In this document: positions 51,301 through 60,900 of the stretch, in pieces
Layout of the letters: each line of letters starts with the position of its first letter
How positions within the stretch are numbered: the stretch's first letter is position 1
Assembly (NCBI GenBank): GCA_005406025.1
Contig: BGZK01000086.1
Location: 1 to 64,000 of the forward strand
Direction: 5' to 3'
DNA from: Eumeta japonica
Taxonomy: Eukaryota; Arthropoda; Insecta; Lepidoptera; Psychidae
DNA: 64,000 nucleotides
Translations under genes and position numbers: made by a program
The notes under the pieces: model-generated
The model's database searches: none
Seen by the model: only the letters and a program-made list of their open reading frames with translations
What the model was told of the DNA's origin: nothing

Positions 51301-54300
51301 GTTGCACGATGGGGCTGTGTGTGTGAGTTCACGTTTTTGGTAATCAGTGAGTTCCTGCAGTAAAACGATGATATATATAATTTTATGTGTAAAATGTAGA
51401 CGGTTTTTAGAAATCTCTTTGTATATTTTAATATCCTAACCTCTAAGCATTATCAATTTTTTAGCGGCATGTGTGTAAATGTGAGAGAGGAATCTTATAA
51501 GTAATGTGCGTAACTGCGAAAGAAAAATTATAAACGTGGACATTTTTTTACTACTATGCAGTGGTCGCTCGGAGAAGGAGATGAACATCTTGGATTTTTT
51601 GTAGAGAGGTAGTAAACCATTAAAAACGATTCCCTTGGCTTGTCAAAATGCTCGTTCGTGACTGCTGATGTTAATGAATCATTTGTTTGTTAAAAAAAAC
51701 TGTCTTCCCCTTAATTTTTTTTTGTGAATAATCTATTAGTGCTTTTCTATCTTCATCGCAGTGTGGTTCTGTCTGTTAGGTTGTTTGCTTGTTGGTTTGG
51801 TGGTAAATTTCCGATGAGCTAAACGTTGAAACTTTGAACGTAGCTCAGAATAAGATAACAATGCAAAGAATGTGGAAAGAGAAGAATAATGCGAGAAAAT
51901 ATGATATGGCTAAAATTTGGAAAATGGTTCAGAATTGTAAGACGATGCTAGGAAATGTGTAAGGTGAAGAATCAGAAGATTACGTTCACTAAACATCTGA
52001 AAACATGAGGCGTAATTAGTTTGATGCGTATATTTACAGATAGATAAGTATAAACAGTTCACCTATGTTAATAATAATGAAATTAAAAAACAATCAATTG
52101 ATTAAAAATTGTAATATTTCTTAGATTGTATTATAATTACTGTTGCATGCTCCGCACATTTTTCGTTTTAAATACTACAACTATTTTCACACCTATTATA
52201 AATTCACAATCACAAAATAGAAATTATTTTAAACTTTTTAGTTCTTTCTAAAAACCAGGTATTTTTATTTCTATCACTATCCGCTTTGCGTCAAAAGAGA
52301 TTACTTTTCAGCTCATCTTCGGCCTAGAAAAGATAACTATAACACCCTTTAAGTGCGCTGATAGGCCGGTAACGTCATTGTTTTTTGGTATGGAATGTTG
52401 GTCTCGTTTTATTGCGTTACCTGTAGGTTTACGAACCTATGTTAATTTTTTTTATGAAAGCTGAACGTGAATATAATATGCTTAACAGTTAAATTTTGCA
52501 ATTAACGGTTTTAGTTTTCCTGTTGATCCGTGTTTTTTTTTTGGGATGTCCTGGATGCATATAAAGAAAGTGTTCCGAGGAGATGTATCGGTTTTCCGAT
52601 TATCAAAAATTATTAAAAATCGCCGATGTCGATTATTTTTCTTCGCGTGTACGAAATAAACATTACGCGGTCTCATCATTAGTTTATTCATTTATCGATG
52701 TTCGTCCACTTTCGGCTATTGTTTTTCAATGTCGAGGATGGTAACCATAGCGTGTATCGAACTCCTGGGCCGTTAGTTTTCACACGATGTCTCTCTCTTG
52801 TGCGAAACAGCAACATCTTTTTGGATTTCCTTTATCGAATGTATAATAAATGACAGTTCACAAGAGCCTAACGTTGCATTAGCCGGTAATTGTTTTTCTT
52901 TTGCATATCGATGTTTACGACAATTGGAAGAGTTCATAAAAGAATTATTCTTTTTAATTATTCACGTTCAGAAATCGTCTAATTCAACAGTAAAGGTTTT
53001 GTGGTTGTCGGCGCTAATGGCCACGTGACCGGTGTGGGCTCGGATGTCGCGCAGGGGGAACTTGTTACGCGTTAAAAAGATACCCTTCTAAAATGCATCC
53101 TATAAGTACCAGCAGTAAAATTTATTTTCGAATGAAGGGCTAATTTCGGAAACGTTTCCCGGGGCCGGATCGGAGTACGTTCCCTTCGGCGCGTACCGCA
53201 CGCGTGAGCTTTGTGTGTTTGCTCGTACGCAGTCGGAAGGTGTGACGTCGATCAGCTGCGCACTGCGAAGTTAGTCCAAGGGACGTCACTTCCTCGTATA
53301 GTGTCGGATTACATGATCAACACAAAATTTGACTTTGATGTGACATTACGAAACTTCAATAGATTTATGAACGGCAAAACGAAAAATATGGACCAAAAAA
53401 GTTTTAATATCAGCTCTATCACTTTTCATGTTCGTAAGTATTTTCTCTCGCTAAACTCCAAATATAATCCTTCATTATATTTTCATTGTATCGGCTGTTT
53501 TGATGTCGAAGTTCATGACGTCTCGATGATAACGTTCTCCGTGTCTCCTGAGCACGTCCCCGCGCTTTCGTCGGATTTATCTAAACGGCGACTAACGTAT
53601 GCACTTTTATATAGATCCTGAAAATCATGATATTAAGGTTTTCTAACATGTTTTCAATTAGCTCTTGATAATTTTTAACTTTGTTATTTCCTTAAAATTC
53701 AGTAACTACTGCTTTGAAACTATTCCTACTTTTTTATTGGACACTAATAACTAATTTTGGAAATTCGTCACTGGTAATTTTTTTTTATTTGTGCACCAAC
53801 AAAAATTCCAGCCATCTTTGCTTCCGACAACTTTGGATAAAAAATTTTCAAAATATAAGAGCTTCAAATTTTTTATCTAACTTTTGTACAAATTGTTTCA
53901 TAAATTCTGGCAATGTATAAAGGCGGCACTTGTACATTTTTCGGTTTAACAATAGGTTCACTGTTTACGTTCTATTTTTCCACACAAAATTACCTTCTAA
54001 ACATCTTTTACAATTACTACAAACATCATGTGCAGCTCAGGGCCTGTTTAGATTCCGAAGGCGGCTGTTGAAGTAGGCTTATTAGGCTTCGCGGAGCTTA
54101 TCACAGGCGTGTAAATAATTTTTATATCTCGTACTATGATAGACAACCCACATACATAACAAATGCATCAGCATCACACGTGCGCTTTCTCGGCGACATT
54201 TTAGCATTTTTGAGACTTCTACAAAACTGATTGACATCCGGAGACACTGACGTTTACGATCGCTCCATTTTTAACGGGCTTTTATTAGCTTCACCTGTAT

Positions 54301-57300
54301 GTATGTTTGTTTGTAACCGACTCTTTTGGACTCGGTTTTGATCCACTTTGAACGGTCAGATTTCATTTAAACTTTGTAGATTTGTCAAGGACCGATGGAA
54401 ATACAATAATTACATATTTAAAAATATAGAATTTCGAAACAATCTTAAAACTGGTGTATGTCGCAATATAAGTCGTACAGCGCAAAGTTAACTTATATCG
54501 AGCGCTAAATTTTTACTCAGTTTTGAATTCACCTAAACCAATATCATATAATATAAACGTGCTGAGGGATGAATGGAAAGAGGGTGTTCCAAAATGTCTA
54601 GTCGCTAGGGTCGAGCGCAGCTCGTCCACGCGGGGCTGTACGGCACATCACGCAGTTATTTATCTGGTTGTCGGTCGTTTGCTGCCGGGCGGGCTTATGT
54701 AGCTCAAGTCGCGGAAGGTCACTAAATGGAATTCAAATAGAAGAACTTAATTGCTCAAAGCTAACCGGGAAAAGTTCCCTGTACAGTACAACGCGCGAAA
54801 CTATACCGCTTTGACATGGCTGCGAATCATATAATGATATAAATGCAAGTATTACGCTCTGCGACCCTTCCTTCTGCTTCCCTGCGTGCCAATTTTACAC
54901 CATTGCGACGCTTTCGTGACAACTTCACAGCGGAAAAGTTTTGTGCGTTGTACTGTAATAGCGATGCGTTCGATCAAATGGAAAGGTTACTTAGACATGA
55001 ATGACATAAACTTAAATTCATTGGCACACGTAAGTATTCTAAAAGCAAGGCTCTTGATTATAAATACTAATGATAGCATTTTGAGACTAAAAATTTAGAA
55101 AATAAAGTATAGTTTAAAAAAGACTAAAAGATACGCTTTGACGGTAAAAAAGTGATAAACATTAGGACAAAGAATGTTTTTGTAGGTTGTGTTGTTTTAG
55201 AAAAATAATTTATGAGTGCAGAAATTGGATAGGATAATGCATTATACGATGGAAAAATTAGGTGTCAAATCAAATAAAAGACGGGTACTGCAAATACCCT
55301 GAACTGTGTGAACAGCGGTCTACTATTTTATCTCAGTATTAATATTTTGCAGTACGATACGAGTATGTAGTTTTCGAAACATGTGCTTTGCTTTGTCTTT
55401 GTACAATACAATACAACCGTGTACAATACAGCCGACTGTACAATACAACCGTGTAATGTATTCCTGTATGTTCATAAATGAAAATAATTATATGTGCCTT
55501 TATGATACTCCGGACTCGTACCGCGGATCCCAATCTCGGCGGTTCTGGTATCGATAAATCCGTCGTGCCATTTCCATAATTTTAGATACAATAGCTAAAA
55601 TATAAGGTAGCGGCTGTTAGACGCCACAATAAGACTAAAAAAATGAAATGGGGAATGAACGGTATCAAGTACGGTATCGTAAAATAAAACCATTTAAAAT
55701 TAGTTTCAAATTTTAAAGAAAACAGAATTTGTAAAGTGCTTGTTTCTAGATTTTCCCATGTTATTATTTATTACAAGTAGTTGGGAACCGCATTGTATGA
55801 AAAATACAGTGTTCTAAGAAAAAAACTTATTTTTGTTTTATGTAGGAACAGATATATTATAAAAATTATAATCAGTTTAAACCGGTTAGTTTGACACACC
55901 ACCGCCACCACACGATTACGTTTAAATGTTTGTGTGCGCAGACGATCTATAAATATGGAACGTAAGAAAAAAATTACTTTACAAATACGGAAATTAAACG
56001 GAAACAGTTTATCTACTCTTTTTATTTGTAATCCGACTGCACCAACTAAAGAGTGACGATATTTTTATCGGCGTATGTCTGCGCGTGTGTGAGCGCGTCC
56101 TCCTGCAGCGCCCCACAGTCGGATGGCTCACTGTAATGGTCATTGCAATCGTGAAATATCAATGTATGGAGATTAGATTCGAGAGCTACCGCCTGGCGCG
56201 TTGGTCCGAGAAGACTGCTAGATTAGCTATGAAAAAACACTTTTATATATTAAGGTGAGAAATATCACAAGCGCGAATTATTTTCTTTGACCGCGAAGGG
56301 GAATGCAAGATGCAAGGCCGAAGAGCTTTACGGGGATCCACAAAGACGTGAATGTACCGGACACGCATCGGACCAGCCCGGAGCTAGGATTTGATGAGTT
56401 ATACGGCGGTGGGCTGTGTTTAAGAGCGCCTGGTCTGGGATGTCCCGTAGTGGCGGGCTTGTATCACTCCGCTAGGGAGACGTGGCCTTCCGCAATTTTG
56501 TCATTTCGATTCGAAGGAGTCTCAAGTCCTGCAACGCTGGCCCGCTGCTGCTCAGAAGTCGCTAACTGCTGTTTTCATCATCACGCTTACTGCTGGACGT
56601 GTTCTGTACGTTGTGCAGATACACGACAATTCCGACGCTATGTATTTCTACTAAGATGATTGCGATTGTACACTGTATTATTATTTATAAAACTTGATCG
56701 TCTTGAAACTATCCAATAAAAGGAATACATAATGACAGTGTAGCAAAGGTTTATATTGAGATATATCGGCGTGATAAAAATATTATAATATTTACTTAAA
56801 TTTAATTATTTCTCGAAGCTTTGATTAGGTAAATTTCTGATATTTTAAAACTACATTATAACAATGTTGGTGCATTGTGATATTGACCCGATTCGATGGA
56901 GTATAACTTTATTTAATCCATGTAACACTTGATTTTAATTAAAGCCGGGTAGAGTTTTTAAAAAATTAACCAACGTAGTATTTGCAATGCCGGTTCAAGA
57001 ACGTTCTCGGCTGTAATGATCGCACGAGGACCTCGAGGTCACAGAACGCCAGACCGACTCGGTCCATCGGCGTACCCGTGGTGCATACACGTAGTAATCA
57101 CCAGCAAACTTGTTCCAGTTCGAGTTCCGCGTTCGGCCGACGGCGCTTTCTTTTTTGCGCATGTAATTACTGGATTCGCATCCTATAATCGTCTCAAACG
57201 ATCACGTAATAGAGTACGAATTGGCCCGATTGAACACTGAACATTTTATGGACGTGCAAAAAGATTTCTATGATATGTCCGTGGAGTAGGCATTTACCGC

Positions 57301-60300
57301 GGCGCAGGTGTGTCGCTCCGGGCGATTTTTTTTTCCCCCGTCCAGTATTCCGGACTGGAAGGTTCCGGATGCTTTTAGATGATAATTTTCTTCTGTCGTA
57401 TAAACATTATGTTAATACTGTACGGGAGTGCGCAAGAATATGTTTTTTGTGAGGACAAATTTTTCGTTCAATGTTTTATGCAATGAAATATAAACACATT
57501 TGCATCTACTGAACTCAAATTATTATAATAAATGTTGGGTGGATATCTACGCAGTTCGCAAAAACAAAAAAAAAATGCCTTAAACTCTCACGTGTTAGAA
57601 GTGAAACATCTCGGGTTGTAGTATTTTTTGACAATTTTGTTATTTCGGAATTATGAAATATAGATTATATGGAATCAGTTCTCTGTGCTATGTATGAACA
57701 CAATCGGCACAAGCCACACGTGGTGCATGCGCATAGACATACCTATACACGAGGTATGCGATGGAGATAATATAAAGAATTCTCCACTCTTTCCTTTCAA
57801 CTGCCAATCGAAGTCGAGGAAGTGGAACGGTTAAACATTTGGTCCGCCGCGCCGTGACCAGTTTCACGTCAAAAGTCACAAGAACGTAGACACAGAACCG
57901 AATCAATATTAAGACGTTGCGATTTCCACGTGGACGTTTTCGTGTCGCGGCCCGCGGCGCCCCCGATAGAATTGGAAATTCTGTGGTCGTGTTTCGATGT
58001 CGAAATTTACAAATATAATATCCGATGTGTTTGCGCCAACGAACGTACATCGCGGTCTATTCGGGCGGACGCCGCTCGGCGACGCTGATGTCCTGTTGCA
58101 CAACGCACCGACGTTGGCGCGCGGTGCCGGCGACGTGCCGGGCAGCGGAGTTTTGTCTCAAACGGTTTTGACAGTTACGATTGTTCGATTTAGCTTTCAG
58201 GTTATGCGTCATTACCGCTCGGTTTTACGGTAAAGGTAAAACAGTAAAGGAAAGTCAAATGTCCCGTTGCGAAGAGCATATCGGCGATGTGCGCCCGCGC
58301 AGGCAGCACCATTGCGGTTGAATTGTATGTCAATTAAGACGAGGTAGGACACCACTCGCCGCTTACGAACTGAAAACCGTCAACTTGACGGGAAGCGTTT
58401 TTAAATATTCCATTGTGTGAGGAATTCATTCATGGAAATCCATAATATACCTGCAACGTGCATATTAATGTGCAGCGTGCGGCCTACCGATGACCCTCGA
58501 ATCTGCTCTTCCACTACGGATCCATATCCAAAGAATTGAACTAATAATACATGGGGAGGTTGGGTTCGCATTTGTCGGTTGTTTTTAACACTCCAACGTC
58601 CTGGTGGATGTTTGCCTGTCTATTTTTCTGACGATGTGCCTGGTTGGTATGAAACGTACGTAGAAGTTAACGATATAACGATTGGCGGACTAAGATAATT
58701 ATAAAAAATAAAATTAACACTAACTAAGGTGTTCGATATCTGTCAATCTTTTCGAATCAATATTCAATCATTTGGATAGAGGTTCGTAGTGGAGAGGCAG
58801 ATTCGAGGGTCAGCGGTGGGTTGCACGCTGCATGTTAATGCATGTCGCAGGCGAGCGTCGGGAAGCGTTTTTATTATAATTTGATGTTATAATTGACTAT
58901 GGAATCGTAGCGCCGCCAGCGCACGGTGTGTCGGCCGGTCGACCTGGCAAATGTTTTAGAAAAATTTCTCGGACACCATACGTGTAACCTCACGAATTTT
59001 TTTTCTACGACTTTGTAACGAATGGTAGTCATCATGACGATTCGTACGCGAGGTCAGAAAACATTTCGTGCTGCGGAAGCGGGCCGTTGGGGGCGTTGGC
59101 GCGCCGGGGCCTCGGGTAGCTTTTACAACTGAGTTTAAGCTAATCGAAATTGTAGCTCTGCTATCTCAGTTTACACATGTATCAAAACCTAATTAGAAAA
59201 TAAATATAGAGGTATTTAGAAAAATCGAGATCGAGAAAGTTTATTATCTAGTATAATTGTTGGACAAGTGGGTCTTCAAGAAAAGAACCGCTAAAAATCC
59301 GGCAACACGCTAGTGACTCCCTTGAGATTGCAGGTGTCCATGGGTGATGGTGACCATCTACTCTCTAGTGACTCAAATTCTCGTTAGCCATTTAAAAATG
59401 ATATAAGAAAAATGTTAAAGTGTTAATCGACTACATAAAATCGCGCAACAACTATTCTCAAATTAATTTGTTCTTCTTGAGTGAAACTGCCTCGAGTATG
59501 ATGTTCGATATGATTTTTGACCTTCAGAGACACAAGAGTTACGCATTCCGTTACTGGGCGTGCGAGCTGCTTTGCCTGATCAACATCGTCACCCAGCTCT
59601 GGATGATGGACTCCTTCTTCAACGGCGAGTTCTTCTCTTACGGGACCAGGGTGCTCGGCTACAGCGAGGTGCCCCAGGAGGAAAGGTAATATGTCGAATA
59701 TTTTCGCTATTTATAGTAGCATCGTCATTCGCTAATGAAAAATTTTAATAGCGTATATTTAATAATAATTTAATCATTCTGGGTTTTTTTGGACCTTGTG
59801 AATTGTTTAGTATTAGAAAAAAACAGCTGGTAGTTGATTATAAGAAAATAGCTGATATCCAAACAATAAATAGTATCTGCCCAGTAGTTGTCATGACTGT
59901 TTTATACCTAATTTATTTTTTTACACAGCTCTTTCACTATTACAATACAGGGGCTGAGGTGATCATTATTATTGCATGACTCGTAATGCGAACACATTTG
60001 AGACTGCTTTATTTTTGAATATGATATGATTAAACATTATATTATATTGTAACAATACTATACATATGATAATATTAATTGTCTTTGTACGATCTAAATT
60101 GAATAGATATGTATAGTACGGAACGTATCGGGACGAGAGCTCTATTCGCACTTATCGGTTTATTTCTTGGATTAATTAATTGTAATTATTAATGTACTTT
60201 AAAATCAAACAACTAGTTATCTTTTGTTAAGAACATAAGGAAAATTCCATAATAAAAAAGTCATTTAGAATTAGCAATTGCTAATTTTCGTTTATTTCAC

Positions 60301-60900
60301 GATACCCATATTATGAGGACAAAACCTTAATGATAAAGATGGACATGTTAGACATTAACGAGGGATGTGTCACGGGTTTTGGAAACAATCGCTCGATTAG
60401 AAATAACGCGTGTTTGATGTGTCATATTTTTTGCGTGAGGTCGGAAATTATGTATTTTTACAAGTCTAATATTTACCTCTAGCTGTTCTCGAAATAAAGA
60501 GTATTCCTAAACAGACAGACCGGTCGGCAGACATGTGATGATTACGTCGCGAGGTTTCATTTACCCCTTTTCGAAATTCTCATCTTTATAATTACAAAAT
60601 CAACTCTTCTGTAATAAATTATGCGTCTATGCAAAATTTGAGCATACGCGATCATCATTCATTTGCAGAGGTCGCTGAAGTATATTGATCGTTCATCCAT
60701 TCCAGATACGATCCGATGATATACGTGTTCCCGCGGGTCACCAAGTGCACCTTCCACAAGTACGGTGCGTCCGGCACCATACAGACGCACGACAGCCTCT
60801 GCATACTGCCGCTGAACATCGTCAACGAGAAGACCTACATCTTCATATGGTTCTGGTACATCATACTGGCGTTGGTGCTCTGCCTGCTCGTCTTGTACAG
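30079..60900 (+). CDS. inx1: Innexin-1 (ogre-type) gap-junction protein, 5 exons, 3' end beyond window
   Basis: Join of 30079-30327, 40113-40220, 44108-44263, 59528-59685 and 60706-60900; 288 complete codons plus a split arginine codon. Innexins form the gap junctions of invertebrates, in the plasma membrane. The protein starts with a short cytoplasmic end (about 1-27), TM1 about 28-47, a first outer loop with Cys54 and Cys68, TM2 opening with the innexin signature YYQWV (108-112), a cytoplasmic loop with CYTPKFLWDAFEGG, TM3 about 181-198, a second outer loop with Cys238 and Cys256, and TM4 about 267-288. Words such as DNAVFRLHN, ITATQYVGQPI, FPRVTKCTFHKYG and LCILPLNIVNEKTY identify the Innexin-1/ogre branch rather than Inx2 or Inx3. 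Start chosen: first in-frame ATG, giving the usual N-terminus M-[FY]-KLLG. All introns are GT-AG. Family length is about 360 residues, so the final 70-75 are missing here. Confidence 0.96.
32181..32902 (+). mobile_element. Full-length AGGGTTCCG element, TA-flanked, short terminal inverted repeats
   Basis: Left end TAGGGTTCCGAGCC (32181-32194) and right end GGCTTCGGAACCCTA (32888-32902) are inverted repeats apart from one extra A, and both can be read as a terminal TA target site plus GGGTTCCG. The interior is AT-rich, noncoding and includes CCGCCCGTCCGTCCG near 32240 and the homology to the copy at 707-1301. After the right TIR the family's usual continuation (GTCGGACCATGCACTTGTCC, 32919-32938) is present, so the true right edge may be about 32945. 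Behaves like a non-autonomous element; superfamily unproven. Confidence 0.65.
33198..33251. repeat. 24-bp inverted repeat with 6-base loop
   Basis: Left arm 33198-33221 and right arm 33228-33251 pair over 24 bases with two mismatches; core word TTTTGTCATAAA appears in both. A stable RNA hairpin if transcribed within intron 1. Confidence 0.8.
33690..34010 (+). repeat. Widely dispersed lepidopteran repeat text
   Basis: Contains ACTAGTTTTTACCCGCGGATC, AAGTAACTATGCCAAATTTC, a TATAATATTATAAATG junction, and GAACGGATCGTAATCAAATT. I recognise these as words of very common lepidopteran LINE-tail/SINE-like repeats. Two units may meet at the TATAATATTATAAATG junction near 33882-33897. Family name not assigned. 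Confidence 0.45.
35915..37662. mobile_element. 1748-bp CAC...GTG element with mirrored sub-terminal repeats
   Basis: Flanked by TA on both sides (35913-35914 and 37663-37664). Ends read CACAGAGAAAAAA and, in inverse, CACTAAGAGATTTTT. Inside, TTTTGTAAT occurs on the plus strand at 36043, 36162, 36249 and 36292, all in the left part, and its complement ATTACAAAA at 36588, 37189, 37278 and 37612, all to the right of them. TAGTAAT-like words are also abundant. No coding capacity; interpreted as a non-autonomous DNA transposon whose repeats may bind a transposase. Confidence 0.6.
40113..40220 (+). CDS. inx1: inx1 coding exon 2
   Basis: 36 codons, phase 0 at both ends, so skipping it would keep the frame. 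It encodes the end of the first outer loop (VGREVAHPGVMNEYDSF) and the YYQWV signature that opens TM2 (residues 108-112). Acceptor AG at 40111-40112; donor CAG|GTGAGA at 40220/40221. Confidence 0.95.
40260..40525. mobile_element. PIF/Harbinger-like MITE (266 bp)
   Basis: Terminal inverted repeats GGGGCCATTCGTAAATTACG (from 40260) and, in inverse from 40525, GGGGCCATCCATACATTACG; 24 bases pair with a few mismatches and both continue with TCACA. Flanked by the 3-bp direct repeat TAA (40257-40259 and 40526-40528). A TWA target duplication and GGG/GGC ends are established marks of PIF/Harbinger elements. No transposase frame, hence non-autonomous. It inserted 39 bp downstream of the exon-2 donor. 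Confidence 0.82.
40983..41036. repeat. 16-bp perfect hairpin plus a third partial copy
   Basis: TTCTGGATTGCATGAG (40983-40998) pairs exactly with CTCATGCAATCCAGAA (41005-41020) across a 6-base loop; GATTGCATGAGAGAT follows at 41022-41036 in the left-arm orientation. Confidence 0.85.
41360..41570. promoter_or_regulatory. CpG-rich intronic island
   Basis: Dense CpG (CGGCCGGCGGGG, CGCGCGCTCGGCCGCGG, GGGCCGCGGGACGCGCACG) in an AT-rich intron. Candidate intronic enhancer or alternative promoter; inference from base composition only. Confidence 0.22.
42337..42367. promoter_or_regulatory. 31-bp near-palindrome with two CRE-like half sites
   Basis: The segment reads ATTGACGTCATTCAT, G, then its complement with one change per arm, ending ATTACGTCAAT. 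Outer parts contain TGACGTCA and TTACGTCA, which are bZIP (CREB/ATF) type sites. Function is inferred from the motif alone. Confidence 0.35.
43270..43480. promoter_or_regulatory. CpG-rich intronic island upstream of exon 3
   Basis: Highly CpG-rich (CGTCGTCGGCCGGTCACCGG; GGCGCGCGCGCCGCAACAGC). Gives rise to spurious long frames on the minus strand. Possible regulatory DNA. Confidence 0.2.
44108..44263 (+). CDS. inx1: inx1 coding exon 3
   Basis: 52 codons, phase 0 at both ends. Completes TM2 and encodes the cytoplasmic loop (CYTPKFLWDAFEGGLMR ... NMGICEAKQKEEKKDLL). The lysine/glutamate-rich loop is typical of Innexin-1. Acceptor TTCCCAG; donor AAG|GTAGGG. Confidence 0.96.
44855..44973 (+). 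repeat. Dispersed repeat, copy C
   Basis: Closely parallels copy A at 15351-15470 on the same strand: ATTAATGTTAC, GAGATTACC, ATATTTTGACATG, AACTTTAAAACG, TTAGCATTTAACTATT, CAAATG-GAGTT and CACACC in the same order and spacing. Confidence 0.78.
46080..46625 (-). mobile_element. Probable transposon remnant with ACAGGGTGTCCCAGAAC end
   Basis: Read on the minus strand the block begins AACAGGGTGTCCCAGAACTT near 46623, followed by ACGTCAAGCCGAAACGGGGT. AGGGTGTCCC ends are typical of several insect DNA transposons, including mariner-type elements. The other terminus could not be placed, so the left limit is a guess. No transposase frame. Confidence 0.35.
47300..47334. repeat. 11-bp perfect hairpin
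   Basis: AAAGAAGTATG (47300-47310) and CATACTTCTTT (47324-47334), loop 13 bases; short flanking ATTCGAAT/ATTCGAAT words extend the symmetry with interruptions. Confidence 0.75.
48174..48255 (+). repeat. Dispersed repeat with CCGACTCCTTTGAACTCG core, copy 1
   Basis: TTATTAGCTTCATCTGATGTA, a short (GTAT)n tract, then CCGACTCCTTTGAACTCGAC and CCACTTTGAACGGT. The same order recurs at 54281-54360. Common lepidopteran repeat text; family not named. Confidence 0.7.
48472..48499. repeat. 12-bp perfect hairpin with 4-base loop
   Basis: AATCACCTACTA (48472-48483), loop CCCA, TAGTAGGTGATT (48488-48499). Confidence 0.85.
51180..51275. promoter_or_regulatory. CpG-rich patch in intron 3
   Basis: ACGGCCGCCGCGGGCTGTGA and GCGGCCGAGGCGCCCGCGCC lie in an AT-rich setting. 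Overlapping frames on both strands are composition artefacts. Possible regulatory DNA. Confidence 0.18.
54281..54360 (+). repeat. Dispersed repeat with CCGACTCTTTTGGACTCG core, copy 2
   Basis: TTTATTAGCTTCACCTGTATG, GTTTGTAACCGACTCTTTTGG and CCACTTTGAACGGTCAG match copy 1 at 48174-48255 in order and orientation. Confidence 0.7.
55399..55460 (+). repeat. Three-copy minisatellite (GTACAATACA...CCG)
   Basis: Three tandem units of about 17-20 bases starting GTACAATACA at 55401, 55421 and 55438, two of them ending AACCGTGTA. Short and imperfect. Confidence 0.8.
58389..58873. mobile_element. Fold-back repeat bracketed by a 15-bp direct repeat
   Basis: An arm at about 58450-58540 pairs in inverse with about 58763-58851 (roughly 80% by eye; identical words include CAGATTCGAGGGTCA and GCACGCTGCA in the right arm and their complements in the left). 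The unit is bracketed by identical 15-mers CGGGAAGCGTTTTTA at 58389-58403 and 58859-58873, which look like a target-site duplication. The inner 220 bases are unrelated to the arms and noncoding. Confidence 0.65.
59265..59375 (+). mobile_element. 3' tail fragment of a non-LTR retrotransposon
   Basis: GTCTTCAAGAAAAGA (compare GTCTTCAAGAAGAAC at 12747-12761) then CCGGCAACACGC, GAGATTGCAGGTGTCCATGG and GTGATGGTGACC: the order of a lepidopteran CR1/Jockey-like LINE end. It lies about 150 bp before the exon-4 acceptor. Confidence 0.65.
59528..59685 (+). CDS. inx1: inx1 coding exon 4
   Basis: 52 codons plus two bases of a split arginine codon (AG|A). Encodes RHKSYAFRYWACELLCLIN, i.e. the end of the cytoplasmic loop and TM3 (about 181-198), then the start of the second outer loop (FFNGEFFSYGTRVLGYSEVP). 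Acceptor CTTCAG at 59522-59527; donor AG|GTAATA. Phase 0 in, phase 2 out. Confidence 0.96.
59686..60705 (+). other. inx1: inx1 intron 4 (1020 bp)
   Basis: Donor GTAATA, acceptor CATTCCAG. AT-rich; no repeat or RNA gene recognised. An alternative acceptor-like TTTGCAG at 60663-60668 is followed by a frame that does not continue the protein. Confidence 0.9.
60706..60900 (+). CDS. inx1: inx1 coding exon 5
   Basis: Completes the split arginine codon and adds 64 codons plus two bases. Encodes most of the second outer loop (YDPMIYVFPRVTKCTFHKYG) with Cys238 and Cys256, the conserved LCILPLNIVNEKTYIF and TM4 (about 267-288). Ends TAC AG|GTGGGT, leaving another split codon for an exon not found in this window. 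Reading past the donor stays open to a TAA at 61049-61051. Confidence 0.93.

Larger units (their letters stand above)
44264..59527 (+). other. inx1: inx1 intron 3 (about 15.3 kb)
   Basis: Longest intron, donor GTAGGG, acceptor TGACCTTCAG. It contains repeat copy C (44855-44973), a transposon end near 46600, hairpins (47300-47334, 48472-48499), a pair of related repeats (48174-48255 and 54281-54360), a three-copy minisatellite (55399-55460), CpG patches (51200-51270, 57900-58140, 59060-59120), a fold-back element (58389-58873) and a LINE tail (59265-59370). Frames such as 53211-53621 and 56303-56659 are not supported as genes. Confidence 0.88.

Noticed and set aside
53211..53621. Longest open frame in the window (136 codons, plus strand)
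   Set aside because: Lies within innexin intron 3, no recognised motif, composition drifts from GC-rich to AT-rich along its length, and no splice context or start context; treated as chance.
56303..56659. 118-codon plus-strand frame in intron 3
   Set aside because: No family resemblance; cysteine/arginine-rich mixture without a recognisable spacing pattern; no splice logic.
57688..58050. 120-codon minus-strand frame
   Set aside because: Arginine-rich translation from CpG-rich DNA, overlapping another frame on the same strand; no homology seen.
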